Positions 1 through 8,843 are shown, counted from the stretch's first letter. The stretch: 64,000 bases of DNA from G963663775 sp963663775 (GCA_963663775.1 OY760624.1:1860001-1924000), one strand, 5' to 3'. Notes: generated by a model from the letters alone, not told the origin. Numbers and translations: made by a program.

Positions 1-81
1 GGATACTATACAATGTTTGACGGCTGATATTGGTTGAATAGCTGATAAAGTGTACATGAAAATGTTCATTTGCGTTTGCTC

Positions 82-111
82 TTGAAAAGATGCGTGCACG
101 TATGCTATTTT
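82..111 (+). promoter_or_regulatory. Possible promoter of the isomerase-dehydrogenase pair
   Basis: TTGAAA at 82-87 and TATTTT at 106-111 are separated by 18 nt, about 95 nt before the first gene. The spacer holds the 8-bp palindrome CGTGCACG (93-100), which could be a regulator site. The match is only moderate. A copy of a short dispersed sequence, TGAATACAGGTTCT (144-157), lies in the leader. Confidence 0.3.
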
Positions 112-204
112 GGATACATTCCTAAAGGGTGCACCGAAAATCGTGAATACAGGTTCTAAGGTTCACAAACGCCATAGATAGATTATTTAAAAGGAGTATA
201 CAAT

Positions 205-1074
205 ATGAAAATTGGGTTTAATGAAGCAAATGACCGTTTCTGCAAAGACCATTCTGTGATGAAGGACCTCGAATTGTGCGAACAGCATGGATTCGACTTC
301 ATCGATATCCAGTCGGAATGCCTGAACCGGGACTTAGAGGCGGGCAAGTGCACACTGGAAGCGTTGGGCGCATGGTTTCAGTCCCATCACCTTAAGATGC
401 TGTCTTATAATGCGCTGTGCTTCTTCAATATGAAGCAAACACAGGCAGAAAAGGACGCTGTCATGGCTGAACTTGATGAAATCATTCGTCGCTGCAACAT
501 TTTGGGCTGCAAAATGATTGTTGTTGTGCCGTCCATGGATTTGATGGAGCGTGGTATCCATGCAACCCGTGGAGAAATTCGTGCCGATGCGGTGGCTGTT
601 TTGCGCGAAATGCTGACAAAGGTCGAGCCGCATGGCATCAAGCTGTCATTGGAGTTCTGCGGTGCACCGGCAATGACCATCAACCGCTTTGAAGATGCGT
701 ATGCCATTGTGGAAGAGGTCAACTCTCCGTTGGTTGGCTTGACGCTTGACCAATATCATTTCCATGCAATGGCATCGGATTGGGCTGCGTTGGAGCAGGC
801 AGACGGTAAGAAAATCTTTGTGTGGCATCTCAACGGTATGGAAGATATGCCTTGCGGCGCACCATACAACACGGATGAAAAGCGTCTGTGGCCGGATGCA
901 GAGGGCGATTGCTTAGACCATAAGCGGTATGCAGATACGCTAAAGAAAATCGGATTTGAGGGCGATGTCTGCACGATTGAGATTTTCCGTCCTGCATATT
1001 ATGAGATGACACAGGAAGACAACGTCAAGAGGTCTGCTGAAGTGACTAAAGCACACGTTGCAAAATATTGCTAA
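205..1074 (+). CDS. Sugar phosphate isomerase/epimerase, IolI/IolH-like TIM barrel
   Basis: This 289-residue cytoplasmic protein belongs to the xylose-isomerase-like TIM-barrel family, which isomerises or epimerises sugars and keto-inositols using a divalent metal. Seen in the sequence: the metal-ligand pattern LEFCG (Glu near residue 150), LDQYHFH (Asp near 182, His near 185) and a late TIEIFRP strand with a Glu. The start has a good site (AAAAGGAG about 7 nt upstream). An inositol-2-dehydrogenase-like gene follows after 24 nt, so the two are probably one operon handling inositol or a related polyol. By length (IolI is near 280) and context, 2-keto-myo-inositol isomerase or an IolH-like protein is likely, but the exact substrate cannot be read from sequence. 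Confidence 0.75.
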   Translation: MKIGFNEANDRFCKDHSVMKDLELCEQHGFDFIDIQSECLNRDLEAGKCTLEALGAWFQSHHLKMLSYNALCFFNMKQTQAEKDAVMAELDEIIRRCNILGCKMIVVVPSMDLMERGIHATRGEIRADAVAVLREMLTKVEPHGIKLSLEFCGAPAMTINRFEDAYAIVEEVNSPLVGLTLDQYHFHAMASDWAALEQADGKKIFVWHLNGMEDMPCGAPYNTDEKRLWPDAEGDCLDHKRYADTLKKIGFEGDVCTIEIFRPAYYEMTQEDNVKRSAEVTKAHVAKYC

Positions 1075-1098
1075 ACAAGTAAAAGGAGCGTTAAAAAA

Positions 1099-2124
1099 AT
1101 GGGTAATGTAAAAATTGGCGTCGTCGGCTGCGGCCGTATCGGCAAGCTGCATATTGAAAATCTGCTCAATGCTGTTGCAGGGGTTGAAGTGGTCATGGTA
1201 GCTGACCCGATGATTGACAAGTCTGGTGCACGTGAATGGTGTGCACAGCGTGGCATCACCAATGTTTCAGCGGATTATATGGATGTTGTGAATCATGTAG
1301 ATGTAGAAGCGGTTTTCGTCTGCTCCTCTACAGACACCCACTCGCTGATTTCCTTGGCAGCCGTCAACGCAGGCAAGCATGTATTCTGCGAAAAGCCGGT
1401 GGATTATGATGTGGATAAAATTAAGGCGGTGATGAAAGCCGTTGATGAGAAGGGGGTCAAGTTTCAGGTGGGCTTCAACCGCCGCTTTGACCACAACCAC
1501 AAGGCAGTTGCAGACGCCGTGAAGAACGGCACCATTGGCGACCCGCATATCGTCATTGTGTCTTCTCGTGACCCGGAGCCGCCCCCGGCATCCTATGTGG
1601 CAGTGTCCGGCGGACTGTTCTATGATATGATGATTCATGATTTCGATATGGTGCGCTATGTCACCGGTTCGGAAGCAGTCGAGATTTCTGCGGTTGGTTC
1701 TTGCCTCGTGAACCCGAAGCTGCAAGAAGAATCCGGCATTCCGGATGTCGACACAGCGGTTGTCACCATGAAGATGGCAAATGGCTGCATCGCTGTCATT
1801 AATAACTCCCGTCAGGCAGTTTATGGATATGACCAGCGTGTAGAAGCCTTTGGTTCCAAGGGCATGGCATCTGATGCCAATGATTTGCTGAACACCACCA
1901 CGGTGGTGACGAAGGATGGTGCACACAGTGAAAAGCCGCTGTGGTTCTTCTTGGAGCGTTACAACACAGCATTTATTGAGCAGGTCAAGAGCTTTGTAAA
2001 TGCGATTGTCAGCAATCAGCCGGTTGTCGTGGGTGCACTCGATGGTCTGCGTCCGGTGTTAATGGCAGCAGCAGCAACCGAATCCTGCCAAAATGGCGGC
2101 ACATGGATTAAGATTCCGGAATAA
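1099..2124 (+). CDS. iolG: Gfo/Idh/MocA oxidoreductase, inositol 2-dehydrogenase-like
   Basis: This NAD(P)-dependent dehydrogenase of 341 residues has the N-terminal Rossmann motif GVVGCGRIGKLH (about residues 7-18), the family EKP signature (FCEKPVDYD, near residue 97) and the catalytic block GGLFYDMMIHDFDM (about 173-186), in which the Asp/His pair acts in proton relay. Length and motifs match myo-inositol 2-dehydrogenase, which oxidises myo-inositol to 2-keto-myo-inositol. It is 24 nt downstream of the TIM-barrel isomerase gene with AAAAGGAG as ribosome site. The substrate may be another inositol isomer or a sugar acid, because Gfo/Idh members differ in specificity. A 15-bp stem-loop follows the stop. 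Confidence 0.8.
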   Translation: MGNVKIGVVGCGRIGKLHIENLLNAVAGVEVVMVADPMIDKSGAREWCAQRGITNVSADYMDVVNHVDVEAVFVCSSTDTHSLISLAAVNAGKHVFCEKPVDYDVDKIKAVMKAVDEKGVKFQVGFNRRFDHNHKAVADAVKNGTIGDPHIVIVSSRDPEPPPASYVAVSGGLFYDMMIHDFDMVRYVTGSEAVEISAVGSCLVNPKLQEESGIPDVDTAVVTMKMANGCIAVINNSRQAVYGYDQRVEAFGSKGMASDANDLLNTTTVVTKDGAHSEKPLWFFLERYNTAFIEQVKSFVNAIVSNQPVVVGALDGLRPVLMAAAATESCQNGGTWIKIPE

Positions 2125-2143
2125 TCGCAATTATTCTGCATGC

Positions 2144-2185
2144 ATAAGAACCTTGCGCAAGACATATCGAGCGCAAGGTTCTTAT
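2144..2185 (+). terminator. Stem-loop after iolG
   Basis: ATAAGAACCTTGCGC (2144-2158) and GCGCAAGGTTCTTAT (2171-2185) form a perfect 15-bp stem with a 12-nt loop. No U-tract follows, so this is either a terminator lacking the usual tail or an mRNA 3'-end stabiliser. Confidence 0.5.
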
Positions 2186-2267
2186 AGCATCGTGGCGTGC
2201 AGACGGTGTGGAATGGATTCGCCAGACGCCTTCTGACAAACATACAACCCGCTAGAAAGGAGTTTCT

Positions 2268-3122
2268 ATGCTTTGCCGAAATGAATGCGGCGTCCTGTCC
2301 AGGTCGCATTATTTTCTGCCTGTCCTATCAGAGCTTGCGCGGCAGTTTTATTATTATACCACGGAATGCGGACACTATTTTTGTGAGCCTGGTTACTGCG
2401 TGGAGCGAAATGATGCACAGAGCTATATCTTGTTCTTTGTACGCAAAGGAACGTTGGCGTTTAAAGTTTCTGGGAAACAGATGACGGCATCTGCAAACGA
2501 GATGGTGCTGCTCAATGCCTATGCACCGCATCAATACTATGCCAAATCCAACGTTGAATTTTTTTGGATGCATATAAACGGCGCAAATTCAAAATCCTTC
2601 TGCGACGCCATTGTGCAGGAACAGGGGATTTATCTCACAAAGCAGCACCATATCGAAGTGCAAGCGTTGCTGGGGCAGCTGATACATAGTTTCCATAAAC
2701 AGCAGCAGATTGCGGAAGCGACATGTTCCAGAATGCTGTATGACATGCTGTGTTATCTGACAACCAGCACCGAGAAGCGGTCTGCGCAGACAGCGACAAA
2801 CATGACATCGGTGGAACGTGCCATCGTGTACATCCAAAATAAACTGCAGGAATCGATTTCTCTGGGAGAGATTGCACAGCATGTGCAGATGAGCCCCTAT
2901 CATTTTGTGCGTATTTTCAAAAAAGCAACGGGATACTCGCCGTATGATTATTTGATTCTGCTGCGTATCAGCCACGCCAAATATCTGCTGAGAACCACAC
3001 AACTATCGGTCCGTACGGTGGGTGAGCAGGTAGGATACCACTCAGAAGTCAGTTTCATCAAGATGTTTTCGCAGAAAGTGGGGCTTTCTCCGGGGCGGTT
3101 CCGGAAATTGCAGATTGCATAA
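2268..3122 (+). CDS. AraC family transcriptional regulator
   Basis: The protein has 284 residues: an N-terminal cupin-like sensing half (about 1-160) and a C-terminal AraC/XylS DNA-binding half. The double helix-turn-helix is clear: SLGEIAQHVQMSPYHFVRIFKKATGYSPYDYL is split around residues 200-235, and the second helix carries VGYHSEVSFIKMFSQKVGLSPGRFR. The start is chosen for AGAAAGGAG 8 nt upstream. It follows the inositol-type genes in the same direction after a stem-loop, so local control of them by a sugar or polyol is plausible but inferred. The stop codon lies in the loop of the terminator that follows. Confidence 0.88.
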   Translation: MLCRNECGVLSRSHYFLPVLSELARQFYYYTTECGHYFCEPGYCVERNDAQSYILFFVRKGTLAFKVSGKQMTASANEMVLLNAYAPHQYYAKSNVEFFWMHINGANSKSFCDAIVQEQGIYLTKQHHIEVQALLGQLIHSFHKQQQIAEATCSRMLYDMLCYLTTSTEKRSAQTATNMTSVERAIVYIQNKLQESISLGEIAQHVQMSPYHFVRIFKKATGYSPYDYLILLRISHAKYLLRTTQLSVRTVGEQVGYHSEVSFIKMFSQKVGLSPGRFRKLQIA

Positions 3123-3150
3123 ATGTGTGCAGTCTGCTTTTTTGTTTTTC
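3110..3150 (+). terminator. Intrinsic terminator of the AraC gene
   Basis: GCAGATTGCA (3110-3119) pairs with TGCAGTCTGC (3128-3137) with one G-U pair. TTTTTTGTTTTT follows directly. The gene's own stop codon is in the loop. Confidence 0.75.
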
Positions 3151-3161
3151 ATATGTGGATA

Positions 3162-4421
3162 CTATTTGATGAAATAGTAGGATTGGAGCAGATAGCGTTC
3201 GTCATACTTTTTGGCAAGGCGCAGCAGTTGCTTTTTGACAGAAGCGAGAGTTGCAGCACCTGCTTTGTAGTTTTCCAAGGCTGTGAAAAAGCGTTTTTTT
3301 TCAGATGGCTGTGCCTCGGTTTTGAAATATCCCCAAACATGCAGCAGTGCATTCACTGCCCCGTTCGGTTCGATGGGGGCATCCATTGCCTGCTCCAAAA
3401 TGCTGTAAAACTGCCTTGCGGGAAAGGCAGTTTTGTCTTTTAACAGCGAACGAATCTCCAGATAGGCAGGGTGGGAATGCTCCAGCACGTTGTATTTATA
3501 GTTTGCCCATTCACGCTCTAAAAGCGAGATATGCGGATGAACTGCGGTCAGAATACCACATTTCACGGCAGACAAATTTTTGTCCTTGACCTCCAGCATA
3601 ATGTCTAAATCCATATCGCAAATGGTGTCATAAAACTGCAAAAAGGGTTCGGTATAGATGGTTTGTGAGTGTGCGCCAAGCTTTGCGCCTGCACTTTGCT
3701 GCGAATAATGTATTTTTTGTCTGCCATCAGCAGACTTCCATGTTGCTGCACATTGCGCAATCCAATCTGCAAGCGGGCGTTGTTCTGCGGGCGGATTGAT
3801 TGTATGATGCAGTGTATCCAAAACCGCAGGAATGCCCAAGCGTTTGGCAACAGACAGCACCTCGGCAATGGTATAGATACGCTCATCATTTTCCAACACA
3901 ATCCGCTGGCGTACGCTGTCGGACACACACTCCCAGTTTCGGCAAAACCGCTCCATTGCGGCGGATTTATCTCCGTATGCACCACCGACATGCAGGATGA
4001 GCTTGCTGGCGCTGTCTGTATGGAGCAGACGCAGCACCTGTTCGTGATAGTCCAAATCCGCAAGGGCACGAGTGACCACATCTTCATTTGGAGAATTCAG
4101 CACGGTATACTGTCCGGGATGCATGGAAACACGCAGTTTTGCTGCTGCAATGGCACTGCCAATATGGACAAACTGCTCGGCAAACACCTCCTGCCAACAC
4201 AATGTGTTCACGGGACTGGAGCCAAACGGAATGAGATCGGAGCTGATACGAAGGAGCGGAATATTATTTTTTTGATTATACTGCACAAGCCGCAGCAGTG
4301 CGGCAAGATTGTGCGCCGTCACATCGTGCAGTCGCTCAGTGGTAGCGGTGCGTATGGTGCAGGCTTTCATTTGGGTATTGGCAACCCCCTGTGCAAGGCA
4401 GGCATATCCAAATTGTATCAT
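3162..4421 (-). CDS. uvsE: UV DNA damage endonuclease UvsE/UVDE
   Basis: This 419-residue TIM-barrel endonuclease starts alternative excision repair by nicking 5' of UV photoproducts. Family features seen are the start IQFGYACLAQG, the LLRISSDLIPFGS block (about residues 55-70), VSMHPGQYTVLNSP (about 103-116), LHVGGAYGDK (about 144-153), LENDER (about 180) and the metal-binding PAVLDTLHH (about 199-207). UvsE proteins of spore formers are near 300-420 residues, so the length is normal. It is convergent with the AraC gene and independent of its neighbours. Start ATG at 4421; no strong ribosome site was seen next to it. Confidence 0.9.
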   Translation of the reverse strand: MIQFGYACLAQGVANTQMKACTIRTATTERLHDVTAHNLAALLRLVQYNQKNNIPLLRISSDLIPFGSSPVNTLCWQEVFAEQFVHIGSAIAAAKLRVSMHPGQYTVLNSPNEDVVTRALADLDYHEQVLRLLHTDSASKLILHVGGAYGDKSAAMERFCRNWECVSDSVRQRIVLENDERIYTIAEVLSVAKRLGIPAVLDTLHHTINPPAEQRPLADWIAQCAATWKSADGRQKIHYSQQSAGAKLGAHSQTIYTEPFLQFYDTICDMDLDIMLEVKDKNLSAVKCGILTAVHPHISLLEREWANYKYNVLEHSHPAYLEIRSLLKDKTAFPARQFYSILEQAMDAPIEPNGAVNALLHVWGYFKTEAQPSEKKRFFTALENYKAGAATLASVKKQLLRLAKKYDERYLLQSYYFIK

Positions 4422-4454
4422 CGCAGCCCCTCTCTGTTCGTACGGTTGATATAC

Positions 4455-4486
4455 AAAATTCCCTTCTTGCGAAAGAAGGGAATTTT
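4455..4486 (-). terminator. Terminator of the lactonase gene
   Basis: AAAATTCCCTTCTT (4455-4468) and AAGAAGGGAATTTT (4473-4486) form a perfect 14-bp stem with a 4-nt loop just after the stop of the minus-strand gene. The A/T ends of the stem supply a T-run in either direction. Confidence 0.7.
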
Positions 4487-4490
4487 ACGA

Positions 4491-5297
4491 TTATTCATAA
4501 CATTGCGGTGCAAGCTGCAGCGTTTTGAAATGCTCAAAATCATGTGCATAAATGACCGTAGCATCATATTTTTTCTGTAATTTCCGAACCTTTTCAATTG
4601 ATTGAAAATAGGACAGGCTATCATATAATAAACCGGATGCCTTTGCAGGGGGACCGTAGATTTCTTCGGTATAGACGCAGTCCTGCGGTAAAATATACGT
4701 TCCGCTGGGCAAATGCACCACAAGACCTAACAATCCTGGCGTATGTCCGGGCAGATTGATAACCTCAACACCCGGTGCGAGTTCAAAATCTTCGTCTATC
4801 AGATGATACTGCGCCACGGAAACATCCAAATCCGCTTTGACATAGCCGCCGTGCGTAGCGGGGTCCGCATGGAGTCTTACCTGCACCTGTGCATGGCAAA
4901 AATCCTGCTTCGGCACATACACTTGGGCATGGGGGAACAACGCCAGATTGCCGGCATGGTCGAGATGCATGTGAGAAACCACAACCGTTTTTACATCCTC
5001 AGGACGCACGCCGCAAAGGGCAAGCTGTGCCTCCAAGCGTTCCTCTTTGGTTTGGTACAGCGGATAAATTTCCTGCAGATTTTTGGGCCAATAGCCGTTC
5101 ATAGCATCCGGATGGCTGCCAGTATCGTATAAAATATAGCCATCATCCGTTTCGATTAAAAATGCCAATACCGGCAGTTTAATCCACTCGTTTGTAATAT
5201 GTGGGTTGCTGTGGGTGCCAATGGTAGCGCAGGCAACCACGTTGTTTTTGTCGGTTTCCAAATATCCGGTGTTCAATACGTACAGTTTCACAAACAT
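4491..5297 (-). CDS. MBL-fold hydrolase, N-acyl-homoserine-lactonase family
   Basis: This 268-residue metallo-beta-lactamase-fold enzyme has the dinuclear zinc motif HxHxDH as SHMHLDHAGN (about residues 108-117), a third ligand region LPGHTPG (His near 189) and a late Asp in LPQDCVY. It resembles AiiA/AttM lactonases, which open the lactone ring of acyl-homoserine lactones and are found in many Firmicutes that do not make those signals. True substrates may be other lactones. It stands alone, with its own terminator; a possible promoter is TCGACA-17 nt-TACACT on the minus strand (5409 to 5381). It has no signal peptide, so it is probably cytoplasmic. Confidence 0.78.
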   Translation of the reverse strand: MFVKLYVLNTGYLETDKNNVVACATIGTHSNPHITNEWIKLPVLAFLIETDDGYILYDTGSHPDAMNGYWPKNLQEIYPLYQTKEERLEAQLALCGVRPEDVKTVVVSHMHLDHAGNLALFPHAQVYVPKQDFCHAQVQVRLHADPATHGGYVKADLDVSVAQYHLIDEDFELAPGVEVINLPGHTPGLLGLVVHLPSGTYILPQDCVYTEEIYGPPAKASGLLYDSLSYFQSIEKVRKLQKKYDATVIYAHDFEHFKTLQLAPQCYE

Positions 5298-5380
5298 ACT
5301 CCTTCAGACGACATCCCGCCATGCAAAGCGGGAGGGTCACAAAAAATGATCCCCCTCTGATTTGGGGATTCAATACAGAT

Positions 5381-5409
5381 AGTGTATCAAATTTTGTGGA
5401 AATTGTCGA
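5381..5409 (-). promoter_or_regulatory. Possible promoter of the lactonase gene
   Basis: Read on the minus strand, TCGACA (5409-5404) and TACACT (5386-5381) are 17 nt apart, about 85 nt before the start codon. The sequence between it and the gene holds a small hairpin CCCGC...GCGGG (about 5314-5332). Confidence 0.4.
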
Positions 5410-5465
5410 TGGTTTTGCAGATAGTTTTCCGTACAAAATTTTACGAACAGATCTATCCATGAGCA

Positions 5466-5500
5466 AAAGGAGCTGGTCGAATGGCTCGACAAGCTCCTTT
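5466..5500 (-). terminator. Terminator of the chemoreceptor gene
   Basis: AAAGGAGCTGGTCGA (5466-5480) pairs with TCGACAAGCTCCTTT (5486-5500) with one mismatch. It lies 15 nt beyond the stop codon of the minus-strand gene, followed on that strand by TTTT. Confidence 0.7.
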
Positions 5501-5514
5501 GTGCAGATAGCTTC

Positions 5515-7281
5515 TTAGTCCTCTTCCACAGGGGTGTGCAGATTGAATTTTTTAATGGAATTTTTCAGCAGCTGCGCTTGGTCGGTCAACTCTTGGCTTG
5601 CAGCAGCACTTTCCTGTGCTGTGGCACTGTTGTTTTGTACAACAGCAGAAATCTGTTCAAAACCGATGTTGACTTGCGCAACCGCATCCGCTTGGGAAAC
5701 ACTTTCTGTAGAAATGTGCTGAATGATTTCGGAGGTCTTTTCCGCATTTGTGATAACTTGCAGCAGAGAAAGTTTGGTTTCATCCACAATTTTGGTGCCA
5801 TTTTGAATGGAAGCGAGCGCATCAGCAATGAGAACAGCCGTGTTTTTGGCATTTTCAGCAGATTTGCTGGCAAGGTTGCGGACTTCATCCGCTACCACGG
5901 CAAAGCCTTTGCCTGCTGCCCCTGCACGCGCGGCTTCAATGGAAGCGTTCAGCGCAAGAATATTGGTCTGGAACGAAATGGAATCAATGTTTTGGATGAT
6001 TTTTTCAATCTCACTGGACGCATGGTTGATGCTGTCCATGGCAGACACCATTTCCTCCATCTGCTGCTGCACACGAGCAATGGTATCGTTGGATTGTATG
6101 GTGAATTGGTTGGCAGCAGCGGCTTTTTCAGCAGATTGCTCCAGCTGGGCAGAAATTTCATTGATGGTTGCAGACATTTCTTCGATGGAGCTGGCTTGTT
6201 GGGTTGCCCCTTGCGAGAGTGCCTGTGCGCCTGTGGAAACATGCTCTGAACCGCTTGCCACACGATTTGCGGCGTTGTTGAATTCCGAAAGGGTATCATT
6301 GAGCAGCGTAGCGGTGTGTATCAATGCCAATTTGATGGACTGGAATTCGCCGTCATAGGTGTGCGTGAATTCCAGATGCAAATTGCCGTTTCCGATGCCC
6401 TCTAGCAGCAAAACCGTTTCCTGAATGTAGTCCATATAGGTTTTTAAGCGGGCAACCAGAGATTGCATCGACTGGGCAAGCCGACCAATTTCATCTTTGG
6501 AGTCGATTTGGATTTCCATATCCAAATTGCCGCCTGCAAGATGGTCGGTCACGGTAATGAGTTTTTGCAGGGGAACGGCGATGCTCACCACGATATAAAT
6601 TCCCAGCACCACCGAAATCAATAAACAGATAGCAATCAACACCACCATTTTGGTGACTGCGGTTGCGATACTGCGCTCTAAAGCAGCTCGACGCTCTGCT
6701 ACAGCGGCATCAATGAAGTCGGTGTAGTTGCCTGTGCCGATGACCCATTGGAAGGGTTCAAAGGCTTTGCTGTAAGACCGTTTTGGAAATGCCTCTGTGG
6801 TATCCGGCTTGGGAAACTGATAATCGGTAAATCCGCCGTCCGGCTGTCTGCCGTTTTCGATGATGGTTTGGATGACCGGAAGACCGGTTGCATCGGTGGT
6901 GTCTATGCGATTGGTGCCCTCCACGCTCTTGCCGAGATAGACGACATTTGTGCCGTCATATGTATCTGCCCAGAAATATCCATCTGCGCCATACTGTAGG
7001 TTGCGCAGCAAATCCGCACCGAGGGTTTTGCCCTGCTCCATGGTATATTCACCCGACTGCACCTTGTCATATACCGTTTGCAGCAGCGAACAAGCATTCT
7101 CTACTTGACCTTTCACATTTTCATCAAAATTATCCCGAATGGTGCCTTCCAGCTGCTGTGAAGAAATATCGCTCAGAGACTGCATCTGGTGGATGGAAAT
7201 GCCGCCTGCAATGCCAAGGGAAAGGACAACAATCAGCAGCAAAGCTGCCATTTTGGTTCGGATACTCAATGATTTCATCAT
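5515..7281 (-). CDS. Methyl-accepting chemotaxis protein with Cache sensor
   Basis: This 588-residue transmembrane receptor passes ligand signals to CheA/CheW. Layout: TM1 about 12-30; an extracellular single-Cache (sCache_2-like) domain about 35-200 with the typical block GADGYFWADTYDG; TM2 about 208-232; HAMP about 233-285; cytoplasmic signalling domain about 330-580 with the conserved hairpin tip, including FQTNILALNASIEAARAG and GFAVVADEVRNLA. The C-terminal half keeps the pattern expected of a methylated coiled coil. A promoter candidate lies 20-50 nt upstream. sCache_2 receptors often bind small organic acids, but the ligand here is unknown. No other chemotaxis or flagellar gene is in the window. 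Confidence 0.92.
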   Translation of the reverse strand: MMKSLSIRTKMAALLLIVVLSLGIAGGISIHQMQSLSDISSQQLEGTIRDNFDENVKGQVENACSLLQTVYDKVQSGEYTMEQGKTLGADLLRNLQYGADGYFWADTYDGTNVVYLGKSVEGTNRIDTTDATGLPVIQTIIENGRQPDGGFTDYQFPKPDTTEAFPKRSYSKAFEPFQWVIGTGNYTDFIDAAVAERRAALERSIATAVTKMVVLIAICLLISVVLGIYIVVSIAVPLQKLITVTDHLAGGNLDMEIQIDSKDEIGRLAQSMQSLVARLKTYMDYIQETVLLLEGIGNGNLHLEFTHTYDGEFQSIKLALIHTATLLNDTLSEFNNAANRVASGSEHVSTGAQALSQGATQQASSIEEMSATINEISAQLEQSAEKAAAANQFTIQSNDTIARVQQQMEEMVSAMDSINHASSEIEKIIQNIDSISFQTNILALNASIEAARAGAAGKGFAVVADEVRNLASKSAENAKNTAVLIADALASIQNGTKIVDETKLSLLQVITNAEKTSEIIQHISTESVSQADAVAQVNIGFEQISAVVQNNSATAQESAAASQELTDQAQLLKNSIKKFNLHTPVEED

Positions 7282-7301
7282 ACAACACCTCTGTTCTTGA
7301 A

Positions 7302-7330
7302 ATGATAGCCATTGTTGAAATACTTGTCGC
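7302..7330 (-). promoter_or_regulatory. Possible promoter of the chemoreceptor gene
   Basis: On the minus strand GCGACA (7330-7325) and TATCAT (7307-7302) are 17 nt apart, 21 nt from the start codon. That leaves a leader of about 12-15 nt. Confidence 0.4.
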
Positions 7331-7357
7331 CGTTTGTGCTGCGGAAGGTGGTTATTT

Positions 7358-7520
7358 AGAACTTGTATTCATAAACGAGAATAGGTGAATTTGAGAAAGA
7401 TTTTTTGACAGGCAAGGCAAAAAGACGCAGGAATACTTGGTGTATTCCAAGGATTTTTAACGCCGCATGGCAGGGAATATTTCTTAAATACGACTATTTG
7501 GCGTTATGAATATAGGTTCT
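7358..7520. repeat. MITE-like palindromic element with terminal inverted repeats
   Basis: The left end AGAACTTGTATTCATAAACG (7358-7377) is matched, inverted, by the right end CGTTATGAATATAGGTTCT (7502-7520) with about three differences. Inner sequence is also imperfectly palindromic, centred on GGAATAC-TTGGT-GTATTCC (about 7431-7449), so the whole 163 bp can fold as one long hairpin. TTA occurs at both outer junctions (7356-7358 and 7519-7521 with alternative trimming), compatible with a short target duplication. No ORF lies in it. The right-end 14-mer recurs exactly at 9480-9493 and nearly at 144-157. It resembles non-autonomous miniature elements; the parent transposase is not in the window. 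Confidence 0.6.
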
Positions 7521-8631
7521 TATAGTACATATATAAGTCGCATTTAATCATGCCGTTGTACAGCTTGCGCCGACGGTCGGCTTTTTTGCCATAAAATCGT
7601 TCAAACTCCGCATCAGAGGATAGAATATATTGCTTCATGGCAGAGGAAGAGACGGCATGTCCAAAAGCGGTATAGAGGGATTGGGCGGTTTTTAAATCCA
7701 GCAGACGTTCGCCGTAGGGCGGATTTGCAAACAGCACACCGGTGCGCTCCCGATAGGAAAGCTGCGTTGCATCAGCAGTTTGAAAACGAATGGCGGACAG
7801 CACGCCGGCACGTCTGGCGTTTTCAATCGAAAGCGGCAGACAAGCGGGGTCAAGGTCACTGCCATAAATGGGCGCAATGGGTTCTGGATTGATGTTTGCC
7901 ACAGCATCCTCTCGCACACGCTTCCACGTGCTTTTATCGATGCAGTTCCATTTTTCAGCATCAAATGTACGTAGAATCCCGGGCGCACGGCGCATGGCAA
8001 GCATTCCGGCCTCAATGGCAATTGTGCCAGAGCCACAGAATGGGTCCAGCAGTTCCTCTTTGCCGCGCCAGCGGGCGAGCTTTACCATCGCTGCGGCAAG
8101 GGTTTCTCGCAGGGGGGCAGCATTGGCTTGTGTACGGTATCCACGCTTGTGCAGACCAACGCCGGAGGTGTCGAGATAAAGCTCGGCACGGTCATGCATG
8201 ATGGCAAACTGAATCTGGTATCGTGCACCGGTTTCCTCAAACCAGTGTACGCCATACCGTTCAGAAAGTCGCTTTACCACGGCTTTTTTGATGATTTTTT
8301 GGCAGTCTGGGATAGAATGCAGCTGCGACTGCAAGCTGTGACCTTTTACAGGAAATGTACCGTCCTTGGGGATGAACTGCTCCCAAGGCAGGGCACGCAC
8401 GCCTTCAAACAGTTGGTCAAAGGTTTTGGCAGAAAAGCTGCCGAGCAGAATCAGCACACGCTCCGCGCATCGCAGGTTCAGATTGGCCCATGCCAAGGTG
8501 TGTTCATCGCCGGAAAAAAATACACGTCCGTTTTCGGTGCGTACATCGGTCAATTTTCCATTGAAGCGCAGTTCATCTGCGACGATGCCTTCCAGACCAA
8601 ACAGCGTGGGGCAGCACAGTTCCAGTTTCAT
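7504..8631 (-). CDS. THUMP-domain class I RNA methyltransferase, RlmL/RlmK-N (YpsC) family
   Basis: This 375-residue SAM-dependent methyltransferase probably makes N2-methylguanosine in 23S rRNA. The N-terminal half (about 1-160) is the ferredoxin-like/THUMP RNA-binding region. The C-terminal half has the UPF0020 signature DPFCGSGTIAIEAGM (about 192-206), an acidic loop GSDLDP and the catalytic NPPYGERL (about 304-311). Its 3' end reaches 17 bp into the MITE-like element at 7358-7520, so the last codons and stop are element-derived; the family often ends near the preceding YKNLY. Promoter TGGACA-17-TATACT lies about 50 nt upstream. The position of the modified base is inferred from the family. 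Confidence 0.87.
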   Translation of the reverse strand: MKLELCCPTLFGLEGIVADELRFNGKLTDVRTENGRVFFSGDEHTLAWANLNLRCAERVLILLGSFSAKTFDQLFEGVRALPWEQFIPKDGTFPVKGHSLQSQLHSIPDCQKIIKKAVVKRLSERYGVHWFEETGARYQIQFAIMHDRAELYLDTSGVGLHKRGYRTQANAAPLRETLAAAMVKLARWRGKEELLDPFCGSGTIAIEAGMLAMRRAPGILRTFDAEKWNCIDKSTWKRVREDAVANINPEPIAPIYGSDLDPACLPLSIENARRAGVLSAIRFQTADATQLSYRERTGVLFANPPYGERLLDLKTAQSLYTAFGHAVSSSAMKQYILSSDAEFERFYGKKADRRRKLYNGMIKCDLYMYYKNLYS

Positions 8632-8678
8632 GCAGTTTCAAATCCTCTCGTTCGTTTTTCATATCGGTAATATCTTTA

Positions 8679-8707
8679 AGTATAGCAGTTTCTGGCTGCG
8701 GTGTCCA
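8679..8707 (-). promoter_or_regulatory. Promoter of the THUMP methyltransferase gene
   Basis: On the minus strand TGGACA (8707-8702) and TATACT (8684-8679) are 17 nt apart, about 48 nt before the start codon. Confidence 0.5.
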
Positions 8708-8843
8708 TGAAATCCGACGAAAATTCCATGAAAAAGGGATGTTTTGTAAAATGTGCGGAATACATTGTCTTTCCCGCAGGCTGTGGCATATGCTGAAATG
8801 AGCAGGAGATACACCTGTGAGAAACAGCAGTTGAGGTGATGGT

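Noticed and set aside
93..100. CGTGCACG palindrome as a regulator site
   Set aside because: Only 8 bp, not repeated near other promoters in the window; kept only as a note in the promoter entry.
3669..4580. Plus-strand open frame of 303 codons over uvsE
   Set aside because: Antisense shadow of a clearly conserved UVDE gene; no family motif and no ribosome site.
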